This document shows, piece by piece, positions 23,259 through 34,429 of a stretch of DNA of 64,000 nucleotides. Position 1 is the stretch's first letter, and each line of letters starts with the position of its first letter. The notes beneath the pieces were generated by a model. It was not told the origin of the DNA and did not search any database. It was given only the letters and a program-made list of their open reading frames with translations. A program made the position numbers and the translations under genes. This DNA is from Aspidiotus rigidus (lineage: Eukaryota; Arthropoda; Insecta; Hemiptera; Diaspididae). The stretch covers positions 806,001 to 870,000 of the forward strand of contig JAVHKY010000065.1 of NCBI GenBank assembly GCA_035079385.1. Reading direction: 5' to 3'.

Positions 23259-23660
23259 GTGTGGACAGCAAATGGACGGGACGTGGACGTATTGTTGACG
23301 TCGAAATCGAGTCAACTTATTATTGTCGACTTTTTGAAATGTTTTGTCGACTTAAAATCGATTGCTCCGTTGCTTCGACTTCAGGTCGATGTGAAGTTCG
23401 TTGGTAATGTACGCTTTTCGACTCCAAATCGATGTCGAACTGAAGTCAATATTAAGTCGACAGTTTCTCAAAATTTTAAATATGAATTTTTACGTTAATA
23501 AATAGTCGATATTCAGTGCTTGTGAAATACAGGTGGATTGACATGGAATAGACCTGAAAACGACGTCGATTGGAAGTCGACTAGCGTACATCGCCAGAAA
23601 ACCACAAATCGACTTGAAATTGACACAGCAGAGCATTTTAGAAAATTAAGAGTAGTCGAC
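23259..23660. repeat. Degenerate TCGACTT/AAGTCGA-rich tract
   Basis: More than a dozen TCGAC, GTCGA or ATCGA motifs at irregular 15-30 bp spacing in both orientations, unlike the surrounding AT-rich sequence. No coding frame spans it. Confidence 0.5.
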
Positions 23661-23790
23661 TCAATTTCGACGGTGACGATGAAATACGATAGTGAAGAAG
23701 AGCCCTATATTTGAAGAATATAGGTGAGAGTAATGCAAAGAGAGAATGTCTAGATAGGAAAAGGTCACAGACGGCTGGAGTGTCCGTCAG

Positions 23791-23932
23791 CCCCCTCTTA
23801 GCTTAGTTTCCGCGAGACAAAGTCCTTTGGAATGCAGCTCTCACCGCGTGCAGGTGCTAAGTAGGAGTTGAGGTTTGAATGATAAGTAATATGCAACACG
23901 TATACGACTTCATTCAAATCTCCTTGAGAGCC
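23791..23932 (-). ncRNA. HDV-like ribozyme, copy 7
   Basis: Intact P1, P2, P3, P4 and J4/2 CUAA. The J1/2 hairpin is closed by TTTGAATG/CATTCAAA. First copy after the gene-bearing island. Confidence 0.84.
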
Positions 23933-24636
23933 AGGGACCCCACTCCCCCCACCCGCCGGGAAATTTTTAAATCTCGCCTCACTTTTCGCTTTAGTAATGT
24001 ACATTTGAATTTCTTACTACTTCTAGTATACTGAAAAAGTTATACAAATAAAAACGGCTAATTTTGGCTATTGGTGGAAGAAGAAGATGAAAATTCGCTA
24101 ATGACGGAATGTGTTTCCTTCGGATAATATTCTAAAATCGCTAATAGAATTAGTGGTAATGAATTACTAATAATATCGGACCGAGCAAAGTGACGATTAC
24201 CAAAAGTTGCTTATAAATAAATACATTGATATATAAAAATACAGGTGAATATAATTAACTACAAATACGAACAAAATGACACATCTCGGTAGATTATTAC
24301 AAGAAATTTTTGTATTTGAAAGAGTTCAATAAACTATTATATGCCTTGTTACTTAGGGGTGTACTAAAGAGGGGAGGGAGTATGACAATGAGCTATCTTC
24401 AGCGCGGCAAGAAGATTTTACATCACAAATAAGAAGTCAAACATGACGCGAGGAAGAAACTGACTTCGTCATTCAAAACAATCCCATTTCTATACAAAAT
24501 GATGAAAGAAATTAAAAAATACTACAGAACTACATTCATGTTCGAAATATCTATCAACATTATTTTAGAACTTGTTAAATTATCACTAGGAAAATGTTAC
24601 ATTAAGAAAGGTTTGTACAAACTCGGTATCGTTCAA

Positions 24637-24714
24637 ATTTCCTCGTAGGTTTAAGAAAAGGTGTAGGCGATTAATCAGACACACCCATCACCTCTTCTTT
24701 ACCTTGGAGGAAAT
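24637..24714. ncRNA. Foldback hairpin family H2
   Basis: Same arms and loop as the 2445 copy. It survives although a neighbouring deletion removed flanking sequence. Confidence 0.6.
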
Positions 24715-24932
24715 GGAATAAAATTGAGCCTTGAATGATTTATTCAGAAGTCGTACTTGAAGCAGAGTAACCCAATTTTCGTCTATAAACATACGCTAGG
24801 CTTACTGAAAATGTATCGAGCTACAACTACGCCTCCGGATTTCTGTCTTCTTGACGAATGTTTGCATCTTCATTTCTTAAAGGATGCTCGTACAACATGA
24901 TTACTTGCTGCCTTTCTAATAAATATTATCTC

Positions 24933-25011
24933 GAACTTTTTGGCAGGAACATGTAAGGTCCTAATGAATCAGTAACACATTAGTACCAAAACATGTTCCT
25001 ACAAAAAATTC
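24933..25011. ncRNA. Foldback hairpin family H1
   Basis: GAACTTTTTG/CAAAAAATTC base and GGAACATG/CATGTTCC. The apex GGTCCTAAT/ATTAGTACC has one mismatch. Confidence 0.6.
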
Positions 25012-25386
25012 AATGCTCAACATAGAATGACAGTTTGCATAAGAACTTCACTGAAATAAATGCTCTTTTGGTTAAAAATGTGGAAAAGTTTGGAGTACTG
25101 GGAGAGCTTTCAAAATCAGTGGCGTAGCCATGGAATTACCCCAGAGGTTTTAAAAAAAAAGTTGTATGCAATACATTAACCCGTTCTTTAATTTTGATAA
25201 TATTTGAAGACAAATTTTTCAACTTTGGCAGGAATTTCGACCCCCATTTCCTCCTGGCTACGCCTCTGATCAGAATGAATTTAGGATCCGAAATGGTCAC
25301 CGAAGGCTAGACATATACATGAGAATTATGCGAAGAAAACATACGCGTGATAGGAAAAGGTCACAGACGGCTGGAGTGTCCGTCAG

Positions 25387-25530
25387 CCCCCTCTTAGCTT
25401 AGTTTCCGCGAGACAAAGTCCTTTGGAATGCAGCTCTCACCGCGTGCAGGTGCTAAGTAGGAGTTGAGGTTTGAATGATAAGTATAATATGTAACACGTA
25501 TACCACTTCATTCAAATCTCCTTGAGAGCC
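25387..25530 (-). ncRNA. HDV-like ribozyme, copy 8
   Basis: Near-identical to copy 7 at 1.6 kb spacing, with a slightly longer J1/2 loop. Together with copies 7 and 9 it belongs to recently amplified modules of about 1.6 kb. Confidence 0.84.
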
Positions 25531-26274
25531 AGGGACCCCACTCCCCCCACCCGCCGGGAAATTTTTAAATCTAGCTTCACTTTTCGCTTTTATAGTAATG
25601 TACATTCGAATTTCTTACTACTTCTAGTATACTGAAAAAGTTATACAAATAAAAACGGCTAATTTTGGCTATTGGTGGAAGAAGAAAATGAAAATTCGCT
25701 AGTGACGGAATGTGTTTCCTTCGGATAATATTCTAAAATCGCTAATAGAATTAGTGGTAATCAATTACTAATAATATCGGACCGAGCAAAGTGACGATTA
25801 CCAAAAGTTGCTTATAAATAAATACATTGATATATAAAAATACAGGTGAATATAATTAACTACAAATACGAACAAAATGACACATCTCGGTAGATTATTA
25901 CAAGAAATTTTTGTATTTGAAAGAGTTCAATAAACTATTATATGCCTTGTTACTTAGGGGTATACTAAAGAGGGGAGGGAGTATGACAATGAGCTATCTT
26001 CAGCGCGGCAAGAAGATTTTACATCACAAATAAGAAGTCAAACATGACGCGAGGAAGAAACTGACTTCGTCATTTAAAAACAATCCCATCTCTATACAAA
26101 ATTATGAAAGAAATTCAAAAATACTACAGAACTACCGTCATGTTCGAAATATCGATCAACATTATTTTAGAACTTGTTAAATTATCACTAGGAAAATGTT
26201 ACATTAAGAAAGGTTTGTACAAACAGATCAAGCATACTCTTGAAGATTGTTGTGAATTTTTCGGTATCGTTCAA

Positions 26275-26352
26275 ATTTCCTCGTAGGTTTAAGAAAAGGT
26301 GTAGGCGATTAATCAGACACACCCATCACCTCCTCATAACCTTGGAGGAAAT
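26275..26352. ncRNA. Foldback hairpin family H2
   Basis: As the 2445 copy, except the 3' arm reads CTCCTCATAAC, which weakens the middle of the stem. Confidence 0.5.
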
Positions 26353-26570
26353 GGAATAAAATTGAGCCTCGAATGATTTATTCAGAAGTCGTACTTGAAG
26401 CAGTGTGACCCAATTTTCTTCTATAAACATACGCTAGGCTTACTGAAAATGTATCGAGCTACAACTACGCCTCCGGATTTCTGTCTTCTTGACGAATGTT
26501 TGCATCTTCACTTCTTAAAGGATGCTCGTGCAACATGATTACTTGCTGCCTTTCTAATAAATATTTTCTC

Positions 26571-26645
26571 GAGCTTTTTGCAGGAACATGTAAGGTACTA
26601 ATAAATCAAACACATTAGTACCAAAACATGTACCTACAAAAAATT
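26571..26645. ncRNA. Foldback hairpin family H1
   Basis: Apex GGTACTAAT/ATTAGTACC pairs perfectly; GGAACATG/CATGTACC has one mismatch. Confidence 0.55.
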
Positions 26646-27005
26646 CAATGCTCAACACAGAAAGACAGTTTGCATGAGAACTTCACTGAAATGAAAGCTC
26701 TGGTGGTTAAAAATGTGGAAAAGTTTGAAGTACTGGGAGAGTCTTCAAAATCAGTGTCGTAGCCATGAAATTACCGCAGAGGGTTATGCAGTACATTAAC
26801 CCTTTCTTTAATTTTGATAATATTTGAAGACAAATTTTTCAACTTTGGCAGGAATTTCAACCCCCATATACTCCTGGCTACGCCTCTGATCAGAATGAAT
26901 TTAGGATCCGAAATGGTCACCAAAGGCTAGACATATACATGAGAGTAATGCGAAGAAACATACGCATGATAGGAAAAGGTCACAGACGGCTGGAGTGTCC
27001 GTCAG

Positions 27006-27144
27006 CCCCCTCTTAGCTTAGTTTCCGCGAGACAAAGTCCTTTGGAATGCAGCTCTCACCGCGTGCAGGTGCTAAGTAGGAGTTGAGGTTTGAATGATAA
27101 GTAATATGCAAGTATACCACTCCATTCAAATCTCCTTGAGAGCC
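27006..27144 (-). ncRNA. HDV-like ribozyme, copy 9
   Basis: All core elements are intact. J1/2 is slightly shorter than in copy 8 and still closed by TTTGAATG/CATTCAAA. Confidence 0.84.
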
Positions 27145-27389
27145 AGGGACCCCCTTCCCACCACCGCCGGGAAATTTTTAAATCTAGCTTAATCTTTCTC
27201 ACTTAGTTATTAACATTCAAATTTCTCATTTGCTTTTGATTACCAAACTTCTAGTTGTGAAAAATTTAGAGAAGTTGAATAAAAAAAACACCAAAACTAC
27301 TAAATCTATTGGTGGGAGAGGAAAGTGAAAATTCGCCATTAGCGGACAGTGTTGTCTTCGGATAATATCCTAATAACGCTAACAGGATT

Positions 27390-27505
27390 AGTTTTTTTTT
27401 TTATTTATTTATTTTACAAGCTTTGACTAGGGCTATTGGCGTGACAAAGGTTTATTCGAAAGACGGATACTATCCTACGGTTAAATGAAGGGGAAGATGT
27501 CGTAT
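27390..27505 (-). mobile_element. Probable 3' end of a non-LTR element
   Basis: On the minus strand a short unique stretch ends in AATAAATAAATAAA followed by a run of A, the usual tail of an LTR-less retroposon. Sister modules at 24.1 and 25.7 kb read straight through this point, so it is an insertion. Exact borders are uncertain. Confidence 0.45.
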
Positions 27506-27660
27506 CGGTAAGATAGTAATAATAAGTTACAGATAATATCGCACCGACCAATGTGATGAGTACCATGAGTCGCCCGGAAATAAATACATTCATATAATAA
27601 TTATATAGAAATACTAGTGAATAATAATTGACTATAAATGAGTATAACATAATACATCTT

Positions 27661-27766
27661 AGAAAGAAAGGAAATAGGCACTATGCACCACTTTATTCAA
27701 AGTGCCTATTTCCTTTCTTTCTATATTATAGTGGAAACCACGAAAAAACTCTCCTCACCAACTTAA
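27661..27766. mobile_element. Small insertion with a perfect 22-bp foldback
   Basis: 27661-27682 and 27701-27722 are perfect reverse complements around an 18-nt loop (stem ends GGCACT/AGTGCC). The 106-bp insert is bounded by an 11-bp direct repeat TAATACATCTT (27650-27660, 27767-27777), and sister modules lack it. It may be a small retroposed or foldback element. Confidence 0.55.
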
Positions 27767-28103
27767 TAATACATCTTGGTAGATTATTACAAAAAAAATG
27801 TTGCATTTGAAAGATTTTAATAAATTATATTCCTGGTTTCTTTTGGGTACTAAAGAGGGGAGAGAGTATGGCAATGACATATCTTAAGCAGCATAATGAT
27901 TTTACAATAAACAAACTGTTACACTTGCATTACATATCTCGTTGTGAATTCGCGGAAGCTATGACTTGCGATTATGGCCGAAAAATATTGTCAAGTTTAT
28001 GAATATAGTTTAAAAGTGTCATTGATGAATTCTTGCCATTTTCTTTCAGATAAGTCCATTTTGAACTGCTATTTCATGTACCTCATTTCTGACCTCCATT
28101 CAA

Positions 28104-28179
28104 TTTTTTCTTCCGCGTCTTGAATTCCTTCTTATGATTAAATCACAAATAAGAAGTCAAACATGATGCGAGGAAGAAA
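28104..28179. ncRNA. Foldback hairpin family H7
   Basis: Like the 2155 copy with a few unpaired changes (CGTCTTG/CATGATG). The upper stem TTCTTAT/ATAAGAA is intact. Confidence 0.5.
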
Positions 28180-28316
28180 CTAAATTCGTCATTTAAAAAC
28201 AATCCCATCTCTATACAAAATTATGAATCACTAGGGAAAGTTACATTAAGAAAGGTTTGTACAAACAGATCAAGCATATTCTTGAAGATAGTTGTCGATT
28301 TTTCGTTATCGTTCAA

Positions 28317-28394
28317 ATTTCCTCGTAGGTTTAAGAAAAGGTGTAGGCGATTAATCAGACACACCCATCACCTCTTCTTTACCTTGGAGGAAAT
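28317..28394. ncRNA. Foldback hairpin family H2
   Basis: Same as the 2445 copy across both arms. Confidence 0.6.
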
Positions 28395-28617
28395 GGAATA
28401 AAATTGAGCCTTGAATGATTTATTCAGAAGTCGTACTTGAAGCAGTGTGACCCAATTTTCTTCTATAAACATACGCTAGGCTTACTGAAAATGTATCGAG
28501 CTACAACTACGCCTCCGGATTTCTGTCTTCTTGACGAATGTTTGCATCTTCATTTCTTAAAGGATGCTCGTACAACATGATTACTTGCTATCTTTCTAAT
28601 ACTGTAAATATTATCTC

Positions 28618-28695
28618 GAACTTTTTGGCAGGAACATGTAAGGTCCTAATAAATCAGTAACACATTAGTACCAAAACATGTTCCTACAAAAAATT
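28618..28695. ncRNA. Foldback hairpin family H1
   Basis: As the 24933 copy. Confidence 0.55.
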
Positions 28696-29060
28696 CAATG
28701 CTGAACACAGAAAGACAGTTTGCATGAGAACTACACTGAAATAAAAGCTCTAGTGGTTAAAAATGTGGAAAAGTTTGGAGTACTGGGAGAGTTTTCAGAA
28801 TCAGTGCCGTAGCCATGAAATAAAAGTCTTATGCGATACATTAACCCTTTCTTTAATTTTGATAATATTTGAAGGCAAATTTTTCAACTTTCGCAGTAAT
28901 TTCGACCCCCATATCTCCATGGCTACGCCACTGGTCAGACTGAATGTAGGATCCGAGGATCCGAAATGGTCGGCTGGATATACACGTGAGAGTTATGTGT
29001 AATGAGAACAGATCATGCGTACGATAGGAAAAGGTCACAGACGGCTGGAATGTCCGTCAG

Positions 29061-29202
29061 CCCCCTCTTAGCTTAGTTTCCGCGAGACAAAGTCCTTTGG
29101 AATGCAGCTCTCACCGCGTGCAGGTGCTAAGTAGGAGTTGAGGTTTGAATTGTAAGTGATATGCACAGTATATACCACCCCATTCAAACCTCTTTGAGAG
29201 CC
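29061..29202 (-). ncRNA. HDV-like ribozyme, copy 10
   Basis: Core intact. The flank on the cleavage-site side matches copy 2 (GGGGATCC), marking it as the older paralog of copy 2. Confidence 0.84.
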
Positions 29203-29716
29203 GGGGATCCCACTTCCCTCCACCCACCGGGAAATTTTTAAATCTAGCTCCATCTTTCTGTTCAGTATAATGAACATTTGGATTTCTTACTTGCACTTGA
29301 TTAGAAATTTTAATTTCTTTCCTACGTTATAGTAAAAAATCTAGATAAGTTATATAAATAAAAACACGACGGCTGAATTCTACTGTTGGCGGAAGAAGAA
29401 AGTGAAAATTTGCTAATGGTGTAAGCTATAGGTTGCAACAGTTTTGTCTTAGGATAATATTATAACAACGCTTAAAGGATTATTGGTAACAGGAATAAAT
29501 TACTAATGATATGAAATCAAGCTAAGTGAATGGTGCCAAGAGTTGCCCATAAATAAATATATTCACATTAAAAAATAATGGTGAATACAATTAACAATAA
29601 GATACCCATAGGATTATAACACATATCCATAGATCATTACAAGAAAATTTTGGCGTTTGAAACATTCTTGGTAGACATATTTCTATCCGATGAATCTTAT
29701 TTCGGAGCTACGTTCA

Positions 29717-29796
29717 ATTTTTTCGTTCGCGTCATGGATACTGACACATATTATTAAATCACAAATATGTGTGTACCCATGAAGCTAAGACAAAAT
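29717..29796. ncRNA. Foldback hairpin family H7
   Basis: Paralog of the hairpin at 3844-3922 with the ACACATAT/ATATGTGT stem. Confidence 0.5.
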
Positions 29797-30023
29797 GATT
29801 TCGTCGTTTGAGAATAATCCAATCCATATATGGAATCACCAAACAATGGCCAATATACTATACACTCATAATCTAGATATCAATTAACATTATTTTACAG
29901 TTTGTTAAATCATCACTAGGAAAATATGTATTACAATTAAAAAAGGTTTAAAAAAAATCGATTAGGTGATCGCGTCATGTAACAGACCCTCAAAGAATGT
30001 TTACGTTTTTTCAGTACTGGTCA

Positions 30024-30107
30024 GATTTCTTCTTGGGCTTGAGATATGACAAATGACATTTAATCTCATATGTAAGTTGCCAAATCTCAGCCTTGGAAAA
30101 AACTGAA
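30024..30107. ncRNA. Foldback hairpin family H2 (diverged)
   Basis: GGGCTTGAGAT pairs with ATCTCAGCCT (one bulge) and GACAA..ACA with TGT..TTG. The 3' arm CCAAATCTCAGCC links H2 to H3. Confidence 0.5.
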
Positions 30108-30544
30108 TAGAAGTGAGCCTATAGATCAATTTATTCAGAAGCCATGCTTGAAGTAGTATGACTCGATATTCTGATGAATGTGGTTGGTGTTTTCCCATAC
30201 ATATTTTACGACCATTGTTCCAGCAGTCGATTTTCTGTTCCCATTGTCTCGATCTGGGTGCAACCAGCAGAAGATTATTACAATTGTCTGCGAATCCCGT
30301 ATTGAATCACCCCAGCTTGCACCAAGGAAAAACAAAACAAAAATACGAATATTCTTATGGAACGAACAAAGGACGAATATAAGAATACAAATTCATTGAG
30401 ACGTCTAGACCTCTCCCCACTTACTTCTAGCCAATAATTCAGAGGTATATTTCTGGCCTCCGAAAACGTTTTTCCTCGCGCATGGTCCAAGGGCATACCT
30501 TGAGAATTTTGTTTTTTTTTTGACGAAATCTAGCTGAAGATATA

Positions 30545-30640
30545 TCCTCCATATCTGCGCCCAACTTCTCGAGGAAATCCTCAAAGTAAGCATGCGCTAA
30601 ATAAGAGTTGAAGGTAAATGACCCCCCAAATGTATCACCT
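30545..30640 (-). pseudogene. Relic of the ribozyme block
   Basis: GCGCTAAATAAGAGTTGAAGG on + matches the P2 5'/J1-2 part of the intact block with a few changes, then AAATG as in the J1/2 hairpin. No P1 partner is recognisable. Confidence 0.4.
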
Positions 30641-31091
30641 TCCCCTAAAACTTACGGTCTATTGTAACATCATTAAAGACTCTCAAAAGTCTCCTAGCCA
30701 GCACTCCGATATTTCTTCGCTTCTCAATTTGCCTCCAGAACTCACTTCAACCAGACTCCTTCAATCGGCACCGAGATAGATTGATGCGAAGGAGTACGTC
30801 TCCAACTACCTCGGTAAATACCCGCCATGTCTAAACCAACAGCTAATCTAGTATTACCAATCTCTTCCACATACGCGTAATTAGAGCTCAATTTCAAAGC
30901 ACTCCCTCTTTGTTCAGGGAATTTCAATCCATACGTACTCATGAATTTGAATTCAGGTTCAGGAACAGGAAAATATCAAGCTTTCACTCTACTTTTTGGA
31001 TGAAATCTGATTCAAGAATATGAGTGGGAGCAATACAAAGGAAACATGCGCGCGATAGGAAAAGGTCACAGACGGCTGGAATGTCCGTCAG

Positions 31092-31229
31092 CCCCCTCTT
31101 AGCTTAGTTTCCGCGAGACAAAGTCCTTTGGAATGCAGCTCTCACCGCGTGCAGGTGCTAAGTAGGAGTTAAGGTTGATTAGAATCAGCCAAAAACTGGT
31201 TGTTTGCCAATCAAACCTCTTTGAGAGCC
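31092..31229 (-). ncRNA. HDV-like ribozyme, copy 11 (J1/2 class c)
   Basis: Paralog of copy 3 and next to the paralogous open frame. J1/2 pairs GGTTGATT with AATCAAACC, better than in copy 3 where the 3' side reads AATCGGACC. Confidence 0.84.
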
Positions 31230-31323
31230 GGGGAACCCACCCACCTCCCGGGGAATAACACTCTTTTGCCACTTTCCTTTGTTTTGGTGCATCCATCGTC
31301 CTCTCGATACAAATTCTCGAATT

Positions 31324-31680
31324 ATGAGCTCAACTAGTGTCAACGTATCACTTGTCTTTGTGTGTACAGGAGATGGACGACCTTTCTTCAATTCAAGCAC
31401 ATTGATGGTACACTCTCGGCAGGAAAAAGCTTCCTCTTTCACTGAAATGATTGACAACACCCGCTGGACAGCTCTTGATTACAAAAACCTACTCTTCAAT
31501 CATGGGAGACATTCTAGAAATATCAAATACTCAGTAAACCCCTCGGAATTAATCAGGCGTCGCATACATTGGTCTTCTTTCATTGAAAAATTGAAAACTT
31601 GGGACGAGAAGAAACGATCCTTACTCGGATGGCCACAGCGTCATTTTACCTATAGGAAACCTGCCAGTTTTGCTTCTTAA
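31324..31680 (+). other. Unassigned frame, paralog of 4421-4777
   Basis: The same frame can also start 45 nt upstream at 31279. Changes against 4421-4777 include F/V, Y/N, K/M, V/R, A/E and Q/H. Same doubt about coding. Confidence 0.2.
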
Positions 31681-31974
31681 CATGTACACAACCCATACCT
31701 TTCACTCCTCTATGCCGAACCATATCTGAAGCTACTAAGTACTTTAAAAATTACATTTACACAATGTACATTACAGTATGCTATATGATTGATATTATCG
31801 ATAGAAAATATTTAAAAGAATAGTGTATCATTAATTATTTGTTATAATCGCCAAATCAATTACCTATTCTTACATGAAGGAAAAAACCATTGTATGTTTT
31901 TATAAGATAATGATATGCTTGATATTTCCACTTGATGATTAGCCACTTCTGAAAAGATAGATTTACCATAATTA

Positions 31975-32039
31975 CATACGGTTATTCACATCTTTCTAAT
32001 GGATCTATCACACACTTGAAAGTTGCAAATAACCATATG
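31975..32039. ncRNA. Foldback hairpin H5 (paralog)
   Basis: The lower stem reads GGTTATT/AATAACC where the 5081 copy has TTGCTC/GAGCAA: compensatory change on both arms. Confidence 0.5.
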
Positions 32040-32059
32040 AAACATGAATCATGTAACTT

Positions 32060-32135
32060 CCAAACGTTCTGATGAGGTATTGAATGTAGAGGTGAATACT
32101 ATAATTTCCATGTATCTCTTTTTGAGAACATTTGG
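32060..32135. ncRNA. Foldback hairpin H6 (paralog)
   Basis: Same arms as the 5166 copy, with a few loop changes. Confidence 0.45.
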
Positions 32136-32339
32136 CGAGATATTATTGATTCGAGAAATAACTCGTGATCCTTAATTTAATTACAACTCTTCAACGAGAA
32201 CGTATTCTAATTGTACAAACATGTTTTTCTATTCTCAGTTGGTGAATACTGCACATAATGTACTAACTATCAATTATCACGGTAGTGTCCATTCAATGGC
32301 TGAACAAGAATTGGTTAACGTCGATTTCCACTTTTTCTC

Positions 32340-32417
32340 AAATTTTTTGAAAGGAACATGTAAGGCAGTGATAATATGTCACACATCATTGCCGAAACAT
32401 GTTCCTACAAAAAATTT
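32340..32417. ncRNA. Foldback hairpin family H1
   Basis: Apex GGCAGTGAT/ATCATTGCC: a third pairing combination, again changed on both arms. Confidence 0.6.
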
Positions 32418-32725
32418 AATACTCAACATTGTAAGACAGTTTGCATCAGTACTTCACTGAAATAAGAGCTCTATAAGTTGAAACTGTGGAAAATTGTGAG
32501 AAGTATTGGAGGAATTGTCGGAATCAGTGACGTAGCCAGAAAATTTTTGTGGAAAGGTTTCAACAAAATTGTGTGCAATGCGATTACTTTACCCTTTTCT
32601 GTTATTTTGATGCTATTTTAAGGCATATTATTCAACTTACAATTGATTAAGGGTTTCAGGCTACGCCACTGGTAAGAATTTGTGAAGGATCAGGAATGGT
32701 CACAGACGGCTGGAGTGTCCGTCAG

Positions 32726-32863
32726 CCCCCTCTTAGCTCAGTTTCCGCTGGACAAATGTCCTTTGGAATGCAGCTCTCACCTCGTGCAGGTGCTAAGTAG
32801 GAGTTGAGCCTCATGGTCTCTGTCTAAAGGGGACAGAACGCCATGAAAACCTCTTTGAGAGCC
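32726..32863 (-). ncRNA. HDV-like ribozyme, copy 12 (J1/2 class d)
   Basis: Paralog of copy 4: P4 apex GGAC/GTCC, J4/2 CUGA, L3 ending CGA, CATG/CATG in J1/2. Confidence 0.84.
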
Positions 32864-33349
32864 GGGCCCCACCCCCTCCCTGGACTGAAAATTGTACCAC
32901 TAAATATGGAAACTGTATTGAAAAATTTTATTCATGTTGTCCAGAAGAATCCCAAAGATGAAATGAGAAACATCAATAATATTGTAGGAACCAAGATAAG
33001 GGTACAGACTACGGACTCCATTAGCTCCTTCCAACTAGTTTTTCCTCCCTTAACTTAGGCTTTTGTTTATTACGTTCGTTAGCCAAAATTTTTATGGTTT
33101 CAATATTGATGGTACAAGACATTTCTTTTGAGTGAAGAGCAAGAACAGTGTGATCATTCTACTTTCTTTCGTCATTTTTATGCTGAGAGACTCTAATCGG
33201 AACAGGGAATGGAATGAACAACACCAGCTCTTTTTGTAAGGTGAGGGGTGCTCCTCCAACGCCTATAATTGAAAAATTTTTTGGTACAGTTTATATTATA
33301 CTTAAGTATACATTTGAATATTCTAGTATTAGTAGCATTGATTGAATTT

Positions 33350-33433
33350 CAATTATTTCTCTTGGCTGAGAAAGTCTAGTCATAACTGAATATGCACGTA
33401 TGAACTAGCCAATCTCAGCCTAGGAAATAATTG
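33350..33433. ncRNA. Foldback hairpin family H3
   Basis: CAATTATTTC/GAAATAATTG, GGCTGAGA/TCTCAGCC, CTAGTCAT/ATGAACTAG. Confidence 0.65.
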
Positions 33434-33559
33434 AGCTGGTTGCGGTCCAAGATTCCATTCCAACGCCTATAATTGAAAAAGTTTTTCAGTACAATTTATA
33501 TAATATAATATATAAGTACGCATTTGGATGTTCTAATATAAGTAGCATTGATTGGATTT

Positions 33560-33643
33560 CAATTACTTCTCGTGGCTGAGAAAGTCTAGTCATGACTGAA
33601 TATACACGTATGACCTAGCCAATCTCAGCCTAGGAAATAATTG
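33560..33643. ncRNA. Foldback hairpin family H3
   Basis: As the 33350 copy, with apex CTAGTCAT/ATGACCTAG and one base change in the lower arm. Confidence 0.6.
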
Positions 33644-33782
33644 AGCTGGATGCGGTCCAAAATTCCATTCCATCGCCTGCCTATAATTAAAAATGTTTTT
33701 CGGTACAATTTATATAATATAATATATAAGTACATGTTTGGATGTTCTAGTATAAGTAGCATTGATTGAATTTCAATTATTT

Positions 33783-33868
33783 CAATTATTTCTCTTGGCT
33801 TGAGAAAGAGTAGGTCATAACTGAATATGAAAATATGAGCTACCCAATCTCAGCCTAGGAAAAAATTG
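33783..33868. ncRNA. Foldback hairpin family H3
   Basis: GGCTTGAGA/TCTCAGCC; the apex carries GTAGGTCAT against ATGAGCTAC. The base is extended by a local repeat of CAATTATTT. Confidence 0.6.
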
Positions 33869-33970
33869 AGCAAGTTGCGGTCAATTATTCCATTCCACAG
33901 CCTATAATTTTAAAAAATATTTAGGTACAGTCTGTGGGACATCCAAATATAAATAGCATTAATTGAATTC

Positions 33971-34045
33971 CAATTATTTCTCTTGGCTTGAGGAAGGGGA
34001 GTTCATGATGGAATTTGCACCTACAAACTACCCAGGGAGTTACTT
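33971..34045. pseudogene. Broken H3 hairpin
   Basis: The 5' arm and apex are present, but the 3' arm stops after ACTACCCAG and is replaced by unrelated sequence, so the stem cannot close. Confidence 0.5.
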
Positions 34046-34270
34046 ATTAGTTGTTACCGAATAGAAAAGTTGAATTATGTACAAAATATACATTTATGTG
34101 TACATAGGTACACGTGTGACAAGAACTAATGATGATTAAAAGTTTGATTTGAAAAAATCATATCGGAATTACAGGAGAGTCCAGCTAAAACCTTAAAATT
34201 AGTATCAATAAGGAAAGAAGAAATAGACAGGGGATAGGAACTGGTCACAGACGGCTGGAATGTCCGTCAG

Positions 34271-34429
34271 CCCCCTCTTAGCTCAGTTTCCATTGGATGA
34301 TATCCTTTGGAATGCAGTCCTCACCGCGTGCAGGTGCTAAGTAGGAGTTGAGGTTCATGGTAAGTGATACGCTGGTGTATCATATCTGCCTATGACTGGC
34401 AGTACCCCATTCAAACCTCCTTGAGGACC
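34271..34429 (-). ncRNA. HDV-like ribozyme, copy 13 (covarying P1)
   Basis: Paralog of copy 5 with the same double compensatory P1 (GGUCCUC/GAGGACU), P4 apex GGAT/ATCC and J4/2 CUGA. Last copy before the second island. Confidence 0.85.
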
